Made by a program: the position numbers and the translations under genes
Notes under the pieces: model-generated
Seen by the model: only the letters and a program-made list of their open reading frames with translations
Told to the model about the DNA's origin: nothing
The model's database searches: none
NCBI RefSeq assembly: GCF_001429785.1
Contig: NZ_LMJF01000001.1
Span: 1,281,889-1,345,888 of the forward strand
DNA from: Lysobacter sp. Root916
Lineage (GTDB): Bacteria > Pseudomonadota > Gammaproteobacteria > Xanthomonadales > Xanthomonadaceae
Reading direction: 5' to 3'
Length of the DNA stretch: 64,000 nucleotides
Part shown: positions 1-13,174 of the stretch, in pieces
Position numbering within the stretch: the stretch's first letter is position 1
How the letters are laid out: every line of letters begins with the position of its first letter

Positions 1-282
1 CTGGCCGTAGGCGAGCAGGCGCGCGCCGTTGAGGTCGGGTCGCACATAAGCCGGATCGGCGCGCATCCAGGCCGCGTGGGCGGCATCGCGGGCGTCGCGC
101 TGGCGGGTGGCCGCGGCCACCGGCCAACCGCGCGGCAGCACGTCGAGCACGCGCGCGAGCGGATCGCCGCTGCGCGCGATCCGGTCGGCGCGCGCGAGCC
201 GGCGGCCCAGGTCCTCGGACAGGCGCTGGCCGCCGAAGCGCTCGCGCTCGGGCAGCAGCAGGGTCGCGGTGGTCGGAGTCAT
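1..282 (-). CDS. rpfE: RpfE-like / phosphoglycerate-mutase-like protein, N-terminal part (runs off the window)
   Basis: Only the first 94 codons are inside the window; the gene continues past its left edge. The frame opens with ATG 25 bases after the greA stop, so it is probably cotranscribed with greA. The visible part reads MTPTTATLLLPERERF and later contains the stretch MRADPAYVRPDLNGARLL. This matches my memory of the RpfE (regulator of pathogenicity factors E) proteins of xanthomonads, which are often annotated as phosphoglycerate mutase and lie next to greA and recJ in the rpf region. The biochemical role of RpfE is not well established. The family assignment rests on remembered sequence and position only, so the symbol is tentative. 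Confidence 0.6.
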   Translation of the reverse strand, partial: MTPTTATLLLPERERFGGQRLSEDLGRRLARADRIARSGDPLARVLDVLPRGWPVAAATRQRDARDAAHAAWMRADPAYVRPDLNGARLLAYGQ

Positions 283-307
283 GCGCGGCCTCGCGGTCGC
301 GGCCTGC

Positions 308-784
308 TCAGCCGGCGTAGCTGACGCCGACGATTTCGTACTCGTGGGTGCCGCCCGGCGCCTCGATGACGACGCTGTCGCCCTCGTGCTTGCCGATCAG
401 GGCGCGCGCGACCGGCGAGGAGATCGCGATCAGTCCTTGCTTGATGTCGGCTTCCAGGTCGCCCACGATCTGGTAGGTGCGTTCTTCGTCGGTCTCGACA
501 TCGGCCAGCTCGACGGTGGCGCCGAACACGATCTTGGAACCGGCGTTGAGGGTGGACACGTCGATCAGCTGAGCATGCGAGAGCTCGGACTCGAGCTGCT
601 TGATGCGGCCCTCGATGAAGCTCTGCTGCTCGCGCGCGGCGTGATACTCGGCGTTCTCCTTGAGGTCGCCGTGCGCGCGCGCTTCCGCGATCGCGTTGAT
701 CACGGCCGGTCGCTTGACCGACTTCAACTCTTCCAGTTCCGCGCGCAGGCGCTGGGCGCCCTTCACCGTGATCGGTGCTCTCAT
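308..784 (-). CDS. greA: Transcription elongation factor GreA
   Basis: GreA binds backtracked RNA polymerase through the secondary channel and stimulates cleavage of the nascent RNA 3' end, which releases paused complexes. The protein is 158 residues, the usual GreA length. It starts [20 protein letters not shown] and has the N-terminal coiled coil with the tip motif [16 protein letters not shown], which carries the acidic residues needed for cleavage, followed by the C-terminal FKBP-like domain ending [12 protein letters not shown] longer open frame extends upstream, but this ATG is preceded by GAGGAA at good spacing and gives the family-standard N-terminus. It lies between carB and the RpfE-like gene on the same strand. 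Confidence 0.96.
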   Translation of the reverse strand: MRAPITVKGAQRLRAELEELKSVKRPAVINAIAEARAHGDLKENAEYHAAREQQSFIEGRIKQLESELSHAQLIDVSTLNAGSKIVFGATVELADVETDEERTYQIVGDLEADIKQGLIAISSPVARALIGKHEGDSVVIEAPGGTHEYEIVGVSYAG

Positions 785-968
785 CTCATCGTTCCTCGTG
801 CCGGCCGGGGGCCGGTCGCTTCCGTTTGCAAAGTTCGATTGTGCCGCGAACGCGGCCGCTTGGCACCCCATCGGGCGCCGGCGGGAAAATCCCTCGAAAT
901 CGGGCGCGAAACCCGCGCTCGGCGCACGGGCCGCCGGGACGCGGAGCGGTTCCGCGTCCCGTGCCGGC

Positions 969-4217
<3,249 letters not shown>

Positions 4218-4221
4218 TGTG

Positions 4222-4872
4222 TCACTCGAGGATCGTGGAAGGCGGTACGTCGCAAGTGGTCATCGCGCCGAGCATCAGCTTCAGCACCAGACGGGTGCCG
4301 ATGCTCTTGCCGGCGTCGCTGTTCTCCTGCGCCGTCTTGGAGGGATCGAAGGCTTCGCCGATGCCGACCAGCTCGCGCAGCGGCGCGTGCTTGGGCTCGG
4401 TGATGAAATCGATGAAGGACAGCATCTGATCGGCCTTCATCTTCTTCATCACTTCGGTCGTTTCGACCTTCTTGCCGGTCTGGGCTTCATTGACCCCGGC
4501 ATTGATGAAATCGGAGAACACGCTGGCGGCGCCGCCGTTGAGCAGGGCCAGGTCGGCGTCGGCGCGGCCGGGATTGGCCTTGACGTACTCCAGGGCCTGG
4601 GCGCGCTTACTGCGGCGATAGCCGTCGGTGGACAGCTCGTTACGCAGGCAGCTCAGCTTGGCCGGCTCGACCTTGTCGGCCTTGCCTTGCAGCGGCCACT
4701 CGGGGTCGCCGGCGGCGGCATCGTCGAGGATCTTGCCGAACGGCAGCATCTGCATCATCACGTCGGCCAGCTTGTCGGCCTGGGCCTGCGCGTTCTGGGC
4801 GCTGGCGACGATAGGAAGCAGCGCCAGCAAAGTGGCGGCGACGACGGCATTGCAGCGAGCTTGCAGGGTCAT
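4222..4872 (-). CDS. Secreted hypothetical protein between carA and carB
   Basis: A 216-residue protein with a clear Sec-type signal peptide (basic start MTLQAR, hydrophobic core, cleavage around ASA-Q at residues 25-26). The start was chosen because GGAGA precedes it at good spacing; an upstream ATG would add 16 polar residues before the signal peptide. I do not recognise the family. The stretch [19 protein letters not shown] resembles the [16 protein letters not shown] segment of the third gene in this group, so the two may be distant paralogues with a helical DUF2059-like fold; that is inference. The stop lies 4 bases before carB and the gene is read in the car direction, so it should be on the carAB transcript. 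Confidence 0.75.
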   Translation of the reverse strand: MTLQARCNAVVAATLLALLPIVASAQNAQAQADKLADVMMQMLPFGKILDDAAAGDPEWPLQGKADKVEPAKLSCLRNELSTDGYRRSKRAQALEYVKANPGRADADLALLNGGAASVFSDFINAGVNEAQTGKKVETTEVMKKMKADQMLSFIDFITEPKHAPLRELVGIGEAFDPSKTAQENSDAGKSIGTRLVLKLMLGAMTTCDVPPSTILE

Positions 4873-4921
4873 TCCTTGTCTCCGTTGAGTGCGCGTCGCG
4901 GGTGGTGTGGTGTGTTGCATG

Positions 4922-5380
4922 TCAGTACAAGCGGTCCTGCCAGTCGCCCGGGGGCAACCAGGTGATCTGCTGGTTGCCGGTGGCGTCGATCGCGCCGGCG
5001 CGCACGGCGTCGCGCACGCTCAGGTTCATCGCCTGCCAGCTGTCGGCGTCGCGGCCGATGCGCGCGCCGATGCGGTTGTTGTGCGCGTCCATGGCGCGGC
5101 TGCGGTTGCCCTGCCCGTCGCGCTCCATGACACGGGTGACCCAGTCCACGATGCGCGGCGAGGTGGTGTAGGCGACCACGGCGCTGGCCAACGTGTGCCG
5201 GTAGGCGTCGGCGGGGCCGTTACGGCCGCCCGGCAGGCCGGCGGCGAAGAACTGCGAATACACCACGATCAGGACGAAGGCCGGATAGGCCGCGACCACG
5301 GCGCCGGCGATCAGCCAACGACGCCAGCGGCGCGCGGGCTTGCGCGCTGCGGTCGCGGCCTGGATCGTGGCGGCGCTCAT
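4922..5380 (-). CDS. Membrane-anchored hypothetical protein (possible DUF6973-like domain)
   Basis: A 152-residue protein with a basic N-terminus (RKPARRWRR), one membrane segment at about residues 22-46 and a C-terminal domain containing NGPADAYRHTLASAVVAYT and DAHNNRIGARIG. The pattern DAYRHTLAS followed by HNNRIG recalls the DUF6973-type domain, which lacks an assigned function; this is a recollection, not a search result. Its ATG shares one base with the stop of the preceding gene (TGATG), a sign of translational coupling. It is the middle one of the three small genes between carA and carB. Topology predicts a short cytoplasmic tail and a periplasmic domain. Confidence 0.72.
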   Translation of the reverse strand: MSAATIQAATAARKPARRWRRWLIAGAVVAAYPAFVLIVVYSQFFAAGLPGGRNGPADAYRHTLASAVVAYTTSPRIVDWVTRVMERDGQGNRSRAMDAHNNRIGARIGRDADSWQAMNLSVRDAVRAGAIDATGNQQITWLPPGDWQDRLY

Positions 5381-5954
5381 CAGGCCTTGGGCATCTCGAT
5401 GCCGCAGCGCTTGGACACGCGCTCGCTGAGCTTCTGCAGCTGTTCCGGGCTGACGTCGGTGTCGGGGAATTCGCGTTCCAGCACCTTGGCGGCCGGGCTC
5501 TGCATGAACTCCATGACCTCCATCAGCTCGTCGGCCTGCATGCCCTTGAAGAATTCGACCGCCTCGGCCTTGGGCGCGCCGTCGACGGCGTTGTCGATGT
5601 TGCCCTTGACCTGCTCGCGCATGCCGGCGACGAACTTGGCGCCGCCCTTGGTCTGGCCGAAACGGGTCCAGGCGGCGATGGTCTCGCCGTCGCCGAACAG
5701 CTGGCGGAAGGCGTCGACCATGCTGCTGCGGAATTCCGGCAGCAGCTCGCCCTTGATGCAGCCGCGTTGGCTGTCGTTGAAGACCTTGAACTCTTCGGCG
5801 TTGTCGATCTTGCCGGCGATCACGCGCTCGATCGCGACATCGAAGCCCAGCAACTGCTGGATCTGGGCGACTTCGGCATCGGTGGGCGCGGCCGCGGCGG
5901 CCGGGGCCGACCAGGCCAGACCCGCGGCCAGGACGGCGGCGAACGCGTGGAACT

Positions 5955-5958
<4 letters not shown>
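5380..5958 (-). CDS. Secreted helical hypothetical protein coupled to carA (DUF2059-like?)
   Basis: A 192-residue protein beginning [17 protein letters not shown], a signal peptide with likely cleavage after the AAAAA run near residue 24. The mature part is predicted to be helical and contains [21 protein letters not shown], which recalls the FYxSPAGQ segment of DUF2059 proteins; that link is tentative. Two cysteines remain in the mature part (in RGCIKG and KRCGIE) and could form a disulfide in the periplasm. The ATG overlaps the carA stop by 4 bases (ATGA), so translation is very probably coupled to carA. No role in carbamoyl-phosphate synthesis is evident. Confidence 0.75.
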
Positions 5959-7082
<1,124 letters not shown>

Positions 7083-7438
7083 GGGGGTCGCCTTGGCTGC
7101 CGAGGATACTGACCCCGTCCAGCGCGCACCGGCAAAACCGGCTTGCAGCAAAACACGGACGCGGTGCGGGACCGGTCCGGCGGGCGGGGTTCAGGCGAGC
7201 GAGAATTGTACCGACGCGGGCTGCCGAACGCCAGCCGCGCAGGCCCCTTCGAAGCGGCGCCCACGCGCCCGCAAACCGGCTGTTCACCTTCGCCGTGGCG
7301 GCGCGGCCGCTGCGGCCCGGATCGGCAAACCGGCGCGGCGCCCGGTCCGTGGCGCTACGCGGAGCCTACTTCGCCCCATCGGGCCGCAGGCTGGATACGG
7401 GCGGCGCCCGCCGGGGCCTGAGCTGCGCGCTCAGCGGC
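7083..7438. other. Intergenic region between dapB and carA
   Basis: No convincing gene is seen here. On the minus strand, TACAAT at 7210-7205 could be the -10 element of the carA promoter, about 125 bases before the GTG start, but a -35 hexamer at 17-bp spacing (TGGCGT) is poor. I could not find a PyrH/PepA- or ArgR-type operator with confidence. Confidence 0.35.
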
Positions 7439-8164
7439 TCACAGATTCGGGAACATCAGCTCGGCCAGGCCGTAGCGGCCCGGGCCTTGGCGCGCCACCT
7501 TCAACGCCGCCTCCAGCGCACCGCGCGCGAAGATGTCGCGGTTGGTCGCGCGGTGGATCAGCTCCAGGCGCTCGCCGGCGCTGGCGAACTGCACCGTGTG
7601 CTCGCCGACGATGTCGCCCGCGCGCAGGCTGGCGTAGTGCGGGTCGCGGCCGCTGCCGATCGCGACCGCCTGGCCCAGGTGCAGGGCCGTGCCCGAAGGC
7701 GCGTCCAGCTTGCGGGTGTGGTGGGCCTCGACGATGTCGCAGTCCCAACTCGGCAAGGCGGCCGAGGCGCGCCGCACCAGTTCGGTCAGCACCGCCACGC
7801 CCAGGCTGTAATTGGCCGCCCACACGATCGCGATGCGCGCCGAGGCGGCCTCGATCGCGCGGTTCTGCTCCGAGGACAGGCCGGTGGTGCCCGAAACCAG
7901 GGCGCGGCCGCGTTCGGCGCACAGCGCCAGCACCGGGTCGAAACCCTCCGGCAGGCTGAAATCGATGGCGACGTCGAACTCGGGCACGCCGCTCAATTCG
8001 CTGGCGGCGAACTGCGGCACGCCGTCGACCACGCGCTGCGCCGGCGATTTGCGCGAGACCGCGGCCACCACGCTGAGATCGTCGCGGGCCGCGGCCAGAC
8101 GCAGCAGCGCCAGCCCCATGCGCCCGGAGGCGCCGTGGATCAGGAGTCGGGGGATATCGTTCAT
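7439..8164 (-). CDS. dapB: 4-hydroxy-tetrahydrodipicolinate reductase
   Basis: DapB reduces 4-hydroxy-tetrahydrodipicolinate with NAD(P)H in the lysine and diaminopimelate pathway, feeding peptidoglycan synthesis. The Rossmann motif is IHGASGRMG near residues 9-17. The substrate loop EAHHTRKLDAPSGTA contains the catalytic His-His and the K-x-D-x-P-S-G-T phosphate-binding signature of the family. At 241 residues it is slightly short but complete. It lies upstream of carA on the same strand, the usual order in xanthomonads, though the 356-base gap suggests that carA has its own promoter. Confidence 0.96.
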   Translation of the reverse strand: MNDIPRLLIHGASGRMGLALLRLAAARDDLSVVAAVSRKSPAQRVVDGVPQFAASELSGVPEFDVAIDFSLPEGFDPVLALCAERGRALVSGTTGLSSEQNRAIEAASARIAIVWAANYSLGVAVLTELVRRASAALPSWDCDIVEAHHTRKLDAPSGTALHLGQAVAIGSGRDPHYASLRAGDIVGEHTVQFASAGERLELIHRATNRDIFARGALEAALKVARQGPGRYGLAELMFPNL

Positions 8165-8222
8165 GCCGGCAGGCTACCGGCTGGGCCGGAGTTTCGACAA
8201 GCGGCGACGACGGCGCGCCGCC

Positions 8223-8684
8223 CTACTCGTCGTAATAGGACGTCAGCGTGCGCAGCAAGGAACGGCCGTCGGGACCGACCAGATCGGCCGCGCGCCAGCA
8301 GCGGTCCGCGCCGCTGAAGCGCAAGCGCAGCTCGCGCGACTGCGTCGGCATGCGCTCGTCGAGCACGAAGCGGTAACGCAACCGCACCACGTCCTCGGCT
8401 TCGACGAAGTACTCCGGGTCGCGGGCCTCGCCGTCTTGCGCGTCCAGCCAGGGATCGGCGTCGATCGCGCACACGCCCTCGACTTTGCAGGCCTGCTCGC
8501 GTTCCAGCAGCCGCAGCAAGGGCGGCGCGAAGGCGTCGCCCAGGGCCGCCGGCGGCTCGTTCCAGAACGTGTAGTGATGCCGAAACCAGGCCTGCGCGGC
8601 GGCCAACGGCGTCTCGCCCAGGCAGGCCGCGTGCGCGGGCGCAGCGAGCGCGTAGGCGGCGATGAGCGCCAGTGTCCGTTTCAT
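8223..8684 (-). CDS. Secreted hypothetical protein
   Basis: A 153-residue protein starting MKRTLALIAAYALAAPAHAA, a clean Sec signal peptide with AHA-A cleavage. The start is supported by AGGA upstream; the open frame continues far further upstream without a better start. The mature part has four cysteines (ACLGE, QACKVEG, VCAID, DRCWRA), enough for two disulfides, which fits a periplasmic protein. The arrangement LLRLLEREQACK...IDADPWLDAQD recalls DUF3828-type proteins, but I am not sure of this. No function can be assigned. It is followed at about 58 bases by dapB. Confidence 0.7.
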   Translation of the reverse strand: MKRTLALIAAYALAAPAHAACLGETPLAAAQAWFRHHYTFWNEPPAALGDAFAPPLLRLLEREQACKVEGVCAIDADPWLDAQDGEARDPEYFVEAEDVVRLRYRFVLDERMPTQSRELRLRFSGADRCWRAADLVGPDGRSLLRTLTSYYDE

Positions 8685-8772
8685 AAAGCGTCCTGATTGG
8701 GGTAACGATCGCCACGCGACGCGCACACGCGGGTCTGGCCTGGACGCCCACGGCGCGAACGACCGCGCACGC

Positions 8773-9375
8773 TCATTCATACCAGCGCCACGCATGCAGC
8801 AGCGCATCGGCTTGAGCGGGCCCCTGCCCCAGGAACTCGGCCAGCGCGTCGCGCACGCTCGTGCGCGCCTGCGGCCGCAACTCGTAATCCTCGTCCAGTG
8901 CCGACTCGCCCAGCGCGGCGTAGGTGTTGGCCACGGTCGCCAGCGCGCCGAACGCGGTGGCCAGATCGTCGGCGATCGGGCGCGGGTTCCAGTCGCCGCC
9001 GGCCAGGTCGAACGACACCGCACCGCTGATCAGGTCGTAGATGAAGGGATGGCTGCCCTCCATCGCCACCACCAGCCATTCGTCCTTCCAGCCGCGCAGG
9101 CGCTCGCCGCTGAGCCCATGCCAGCGATAGCCGGCCTGGCGCGCCCATAGGTTCTGCAGCGGCGGGATCGACACCGGATTGCCGCCGCAGGCCAGATCCA
9201 GACCGAGCGGGCCGACCGACGCGTGGCGGACGCCGCCCCAGGGGCCGACCTCGCGATAGAAGTCCAGCAAGGCCGGCGGCAGCGCGAACTCGCCCTGCCA
9301 GTCCGATGCCGGCTGCGCGCGCAACTCGCCCCAGGGCGCCAGCAAGGGCCGGATCGCGGCATAGCTAGGCGGCAT
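8773..9375 (-). CDS. SMI1/KNR4-like (SUKH superfamily) protein
   Basis: A 200-residue cytoplasmic protein. The segments LPPALLDFYREVGPWGG and HPFIYDLISGAVSFDLAGG are typical of the SMI1/KNR4 or SUKH fold: an N-terminal helix with an L-P-x-x-L-x-x-F-Y motif and a later beta strand with F-I-Y-D. Proteins of this superfamily often act as immunity proteins against polymorphic or contact-dependent toxins, but many are housekeeping scaffolds. No toxin gene is adjacent, so an immunity role is only a possibility. A good GGGAGG ribosome-binding site precedes the ATG. It lies 51 bases downstream of a 110-residue unknown gene on the same strand, likely in one transcript. Confidence 0.7.
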   Translation of the reverse strand: MPPSYAAIRPLLAPWGELRAQPASDWQGEFALPPALLDFYREVGPWGGVRHASVGPLGLDLACGGNPVSIPPLQNLWARQAGYRWHGLSGERLRGWKDEWLVVAMEGSHPFIYDLISGAVSFDLAGGDWNPRPIADDLATAFGALATVANTYAALGESALDEDYELRPQARTSVRDALAEFLGQGPAQADALLHAWRWYE

Positions 9376-9426
9376 GCGGCCTCCCGGCGGCGGGAGCGGC
9401 GCGCAGCGTGGACAGGCCGGTCCGCC

Positions 9427-9759
9427 TCATGCGTCGGCGACCTCGGCCGAACCCCAACCCTGCTGCGCGGCGTACTCGTGCAGACGTTGCAGCATCGCCG
9501 CGGCCGCGGCGGCGCGGCTGAGTTCGACGTGGAAGCGGGCCTGCGGCAGTTGCGGATCCCATTCGCTGCCGCGCACCCGGCAGACCACGCCGTCGCGCTG
9601 GCCTTCCCAGTAGAAATCGTAGGACTGGTTCGGCCCATGACGCTCGATCAGACGCTGGCGGGCGATGCCCAGCACGTTGAACAGGCGGCTGGCGCCCGCC
9701 TGCAGGCCGCAAGCGTGGCGGCCCGGCGTCAGCACCAGCTCATGCACAGGCGTCGGCAT
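9427..9759 (-). CDS. Hypothetical protein
   Basis: A 110-residue protein with no signal peptide or membrane segment, beginning MPTPVHELVLTPGRHACGLQ. The centre (QSYDFYWEGQRDGVVCRVRG) suggests a mixed alpha/beta fold. I do not recognise the family. It precedes the SUKH-like gene by 51 bases on the same strand, and the two are probably expressed together. Codon use is like that of the neighbours. The Shine-Dalgarno is weak (GGAAC). Confidence 0.6.
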   Translation of the reverse strand: MPTPVHELVLTPGRHACGLQAGASRLFNVLGIARQRLIERHGPNQSYDFYWEGQRDGVVCRVRGSEWDPQLPQARFHVELSRAAAAAAMLQRLHEYAAQQGWGSAEVADA

Positions 9760-9807
9760 GCGTCCGTTCCGCCATCGGCTGTGTCGCGCAGCGCATGCCC
9801 TGCCCGC

Positions 9808-11703
9808 CTACTGGTACACCACCTGCGACTTCAGGTTCGGCAGCACCTTCTTGGCGAAGGCCTGGAAAGCGCGGTTGTACTCGGGCGTGCACAGCGGGCC
9901 GGGCGTGCCGTCCTCGAACACCCGGCTGGCCTCGAGCACATTGCCCTTGAGGCTGTAGGTGGCGTGGTAGCGCAGGCCGCCGGATTCGATCGACAGATTG
10001 GTGGGCACCGCGATCACCTTCATGCTGGCCGGAAACTCGATGCGGTAGATCTCCTCGGAGCGCCCGCCGGTGCAGGCGGTTTCGCCCTCCGCGCTGAGGT
10101 CTTCGTTGGCGCTTGAGACGAAGCTCGCGACCGGCTGCGGGTTCATGAACATCGGCCGCAGCGGGATCGCGCCCGGCACCGGCAGCATCTGCGCGACCTC
10201 GAATTGGGCGTCGTAGTTCTGGCTGTCGATCAGGGGCTTGGGATCGTCCTGGCGGAAGCTGCCCTGCGCGACCAGGCCGCTGGACTGGAAGTAGTTCTTG
10301 ACCAGGTCCCGGGCCTGCTCCTGGGTCATCTCGCGCAGCGCGCCGCGCAAGGAGACCGCCGGGAAACCCGACACCTCCACCGCGACCTTGCCCTTGACCG
10401 AGCCGTCCTCGCTCACGGTCAGATGGGTGGTCATGCGCTGGCGGTTGCGCTCGGAACGATAGGCCGGCGTGTGCGCCTTCAATTCGGGCTGGTCGACGCG
10501 CAGCACCGGCTTGCCGGCCACGTTCGGCGGCAGGTCGCCGAACGGGATGCCCTTGGCGGTGGCGTCCAGGTACAGATCCAGCCCGGGCAGGTAATTGATC
10601 ACGTGGTTGACGCTGGAGGCGACCGGAATCTCCGGCAGGCGGTAGACGTTGCCGGCGTTGACCAGGGCCTGGCTGGCCTCGATGCCCTTGGCCGCCAGCA
10701 GCGCCTGCAGCAGGGTGGCGTGGTCCTTGCAGTCGCCCAGGCGGTTGTCGAGCACGAAGTCCTGGTCGCGCGGCACCACCGCGCCCAGACCGATGCAGTT
10801 GCCGCCATAGTGGATGTTGGTCGACACCCATTCGTACAGGGCGCGCGCGACCTCGCGCGGCGCGGTCTTGCCGGCCGCGATCTCGTCGGCCAGCTTGCGC
10901 GCGCGCGCCGTGGGCACCGCCTTGGGCAGCGCGCGCTCGCCGTAGACGCGGGCGATGTCGCCGTAGCTGCGAAAGGTCGAATAGGCGAAGCCCGGGAAAT
11001 CCTCGACCTGGTAGACCGAGTAGTCCGTGCGCTTGCTCTTGGCCGGGGCACGGTTCTGATAGCTCCACTCGACGATACGACGGTCGCCGACGGTCTCGTC
11101 GCGTACCTGCTTCAACGCGCCCCAGGCCTTGTGCTGGGCCCACATCGCCGCCGGCGCGTCGATCTTGATGCGCACGTCGCCCGCGTAGCGGTGATTGCTG
11201 AAGCTGTCGAGTTCGGAGAACTGGCGGTCGAACATCGGCTGCTTGCCGATCAGGCGATAGGACAGCACCACGGTGTCGCCGGCGGCGACATCGGGGAAGA
11301 TCAGGCTGGTGGTGGCGATGTCGGAGAACGCCGCACCGCCGCCTTCGCGGCCGTCGTTGGTCTCGACCTGATAGTTGGACTTGGGCACCTCGATGCGGCG
11401 GCCGTCGGCCTTGCGCGTATAGGCCTCGATCACCTCGAACCGCTGAATGCTGGCGCTGTAGCTGATCGACTCGCGCTTGGCGTATTCGACCGCGCGTTCG
11501 TCCAGCACCTTGAGTTCGGTCTCGTGCTGTTCGACGTAGCTGCCGTCGGGCTGCACGGTGTAGGTCACGTGCGCGCGTTCGCTGCGCACCGGATCCTCGG
11601 AGGCGGCGGGCGCCGTCGCCGGCGTGGCGTTCTGCGCCGCCGCGGCCGTAGCCGCCAGCGCAATGCCGATCGCGGCGCACAGCCGCAGTGTTGCGATACG
11701 CAT
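9808..11703 (-). CDS. Secreted DUF3857 and transglutaminase-like domain protein
   Basis: A 631-residue exported protein. A signal peptide covers about residues 1-23 (cleavage AAA-Q). A DUF3857 beta-rich domain follows (about 45-230) and then a transglutaminase-like cysteine-protease-fold domain. In the latter the triad can be placed as Cys325 (LGDCKDHATLL), His367 (VNHVINYLP) and Asp380 (LYLDAT). The C-terminal part (from about 430) is beta-rich, like the DUF2569/DUF3858-type tails seen in relatives. Such proteins are periplasmic or outer-membrane-facing and their substrate is unknown. The start has a strong purine-rich site (GGGGAAGGG). Confidence 0.88.
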   Translation of the reverse strand: MRIATLRLCAAIGIALAATAAAAQNATPATAPAASEDPVRSERAHVTYTVQPDGSYVEQHETELKVLDERAVEYAKRESISYSASIQRFEVIEAYTRKADGRRIEVPKSNYQVETNDGREGGGAAFSDIATTSLIFPDVAAGDTVVLSYRLIGKQPMFDRQFSELDSFSNHRYAGDVRIKIDAPAAMWAQHKAWGALKQVRDETVGDRRIVEWSYQNRAPAKSKRTDYSVYQVEDFPGFAYSTFRSYGDIARVYGERALPKAVPTARARKLADEIAAGKTAPREVARALYEWVSTNIHYGGNCIGLGAVVPRDQDFVLDNRLGDCKDHATLLQALLAAKGIEASQALVNAGNVYRLPEIPVASSVNHVINYLPGLDLYLDATAKGIPFGDLPPNVAGKPVLRVDQPELKAHTPAYRSERNRQRMTTHLTVSEDGSVKGKVAVEVSGFPAVSLRGALREMTQEQARDLVKNYFQSSGLVAQGSFRQDDPKPLIDSQNYDAQFEVAQMLPVPGAIPLRPMFMNPQPVASFVSSANEDLSAEGETACTGGRSEEIYRIEFPASMKVIAVPTNLSIESGGLRYHATYSLKGNVLEASRVFEDGTPGPLCTPEYNRAFQAFAKKVLPNLKSQVVYQ

Positions 11704-11863
11704 CCCTTCCCCCTGTCGCTACGTGGGCGACGAGCGCCGCGCATAGGCTCGCGGGGCGCCGTCCTGAACCGGCCGTACACCGGATGCGAGACGTTCTATC
11801 ACATCGCGCGAGCGCCGCTAAGACCGTTCCAGCGCAAGCCGGCGGCGGCACACAACGGGCACG

Positions 11864-11886
11864 AAAAAGGGGGCCGCAGCCCCCTT
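11864..11886 (-). terminator. Rho-independent terminator after dnaJ
   Basis: An 8-bp perfect stem (AAGGGGGC/GCCCCCTT) with a 4-base loop, followed on the minus strand by TTTTT, 23 bases after the dnaJ stop. It closes the heat-shock cluster. Confidence 0.85.
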
Positions 11887-11908
11887 CGGATTTGGCTATG
11901 CCTCGGGC

Positions 11909-13042
11909 TCAGGACGTCATCCGGTCCCAGAAACCCTTGACCCCGTCGAGGAAGGTCGAGGAACGCGGCGAATGCTTGCGCGCCCCCTCGCCGATGAAGG
12001 TCGCTTCGAACTTTTCCAGCAACTCGCGCTGTTCGACGGTCAGATTGACCGGGGTTTCCACCACCACCCGACAATACAGATCGCCCGGCTTGCGGCTGCG
12101 CACCGACTTCACGCCCTTGTCGCGCAGGCGGAACAGCTTGCCGCTCTGGGTCTCGAACGGAATCCGCAGCTCGACCTCGCCGCCCAGCGTGGGCACGCGG
12201 ATCGTATCGCCCAGCGCGGCCTGGGAAATGCGGATCGGCACCTCGCAGTGCAGGTCGTCGCCGTCGCGCTGGAAGATATCGTGCTCGCGCACGCGCACTT
12301 CCACGTACAGATCGCCCGGCGGCGAACCGGCCGGGCCGGCCTCGCCCTCGCCGGTCAGGCGGATGCGGTCGCCGTTGTCGACGCCGGCCGGAATCTTGAC
12401 CTGCAGGGTCTTGGTGCGTTCCACCCGGCCCTGGCCGTGGCAGTCCTTGCAGGGATCGGCGATGGTCTGGCCACGGCCGCCGCAATGCGGGCAGGCTTGC
12501 TGCATCGAGAAGATGCCGCGCTGGAACCGGACCTGGCCGCGGCCGCTGCAGGTGGTGCAGGTTTCCAGCTTGCCGTCGGCCGAACCCGAGCCGTTGCAGG
12601 TGTCGCATTCGTCCAGGGTCGGGATTTCGATCTGCTTGTCCAGGCCGCCGACCGCCTCTTCCAGCGACAGCTCCATCACATAGCCGATATCGGCGCCGCG
12701 GCGCGGACCGCGCTGGCCGCCACCGCCGCCGAAGATGTTGCCGAAGATGTCGCCGAAAATATCGCCCATGTCGGCGTAGCCGGGCCCACCGCCGCCGCCA
12801 CCGCCGCCCATGCCGTGCTCGAAGGCGGCGTGGCCGTGCTGGTCGTAGGCGCGCCGACGATTGGCGTCGGACAGCACCTCGTAGGCCTCCTTGCACTCCT
12901 TGAACGCCGCCTCGGCGGCGTTGTCGCCGGGGTTGCGGTCGGGATGGTGCTTCATCGCGCAGCGCCGATAGGCCTTCTTCAGGTCGTCGTCGCTGGCGTT
13001 GCGGGCCACGCCCAGCACTTCGTAATAGTCGCGTTTGCTCAT
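11909..13042 (-). CDS. dnaJ: Chaperone protein DnaJ (Hsp40)
   Basis: DnaJ is the co-chaperone that delivers substrates to DnaK and stimulates its ATPase. The 377-residue protein has an N-terminal J domain with the HPD motif ([11 protein letters not shown]), a Gly/Phe-rich linker (about 70-115), a zinc-finger region with four CxxCxGxG repeats ([32 protein letters not shown]) and the C-terminal peptide-binding domains. ATG is chosen because the J domain starts there ([12 protein letters not shown]). There is no Shine-Dalgarno sequence: the bases just upstream are a heptamer repeat array ending a few bases before the start codon. Confidence 0.97.
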   Translation of the reverse strand: MSKRDYYEVLGVARNASDDDLKKAYRRCAMKHHPDRNPGDNAAEAAFKECKEAYEVLSDANRRRAYDQHGHAAFEHGMGGGGGGGGPGYADMGDIFGDIFGNIFGGGGGQRGPRRGADIGYVMELSLEEAVGGLDKQIEIPTLDECDTCNGSGSADGKLETCTTCSGRGQVRFQRGIFSMQQACPHCGGRGQTIADPCKDCHGQGRVERTKTLQVKIPAGVDNGDRIRLTGEGEAGPAGSPPGDLYVEVRVREHDIFQRDGDDLHCEVPIRISQAALGDTIRVPTLGGEVELRIPFETQSGKLFRLRDKGVKSVRSRKPGDLYCRVVVETPVNLTVEQRELLEKFEATFIGEGARKHSPRSSTFLDGVKGFWDRMTS

Positions 13043-13047
13043 GGGCC

Positions 13048-13174
13048 GGGATTCGTGATTCGGGATTCGTGATTCGTTACGGCGCAAAACTCAGGGACGG
13101 AACCGGTGGGAGAATAGCGAAAGGAGCGGGAAAACCCGCTCCTTCCAATCTCTAATCCCTAATCCCGAATCACG
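13048..13174. repeat. Inverted heptamer-repeat element filling the dnaK-dnaJ junction
   Basis: The left arm (13048-13075) is four heptamers alternating GGGATTC and GTGATTC. The right arm (13147-13174) is four heptamers in the opposite orientation (AATCTCT, AATCCCT, AATCCCG, AATCACG). The two arms share a perfect 13-base inverted match (13055-13067 with 13161-13173). A separate perfect hairpin lies between them. The right arm includes the dnaK stop codon and the left arm ends 6 bases before the dnaJ ATG, so the element spans the whole junction. Confidence 0.85.
13121..13144 (-). terminator. Hairpin between dnaK and dnaJ (attenuator or processing site)
   Basis: A perfect 10-bp stem (AAGGAGCGGG/CCCGCTCCTT) with a 4-base loop. 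In the transcribed (minus) direction it is followed by TTCGCTATT, a weak U tract, so partial termination or mRNA 3'-end protection is more likely than full termination. Confidence 0.6.
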
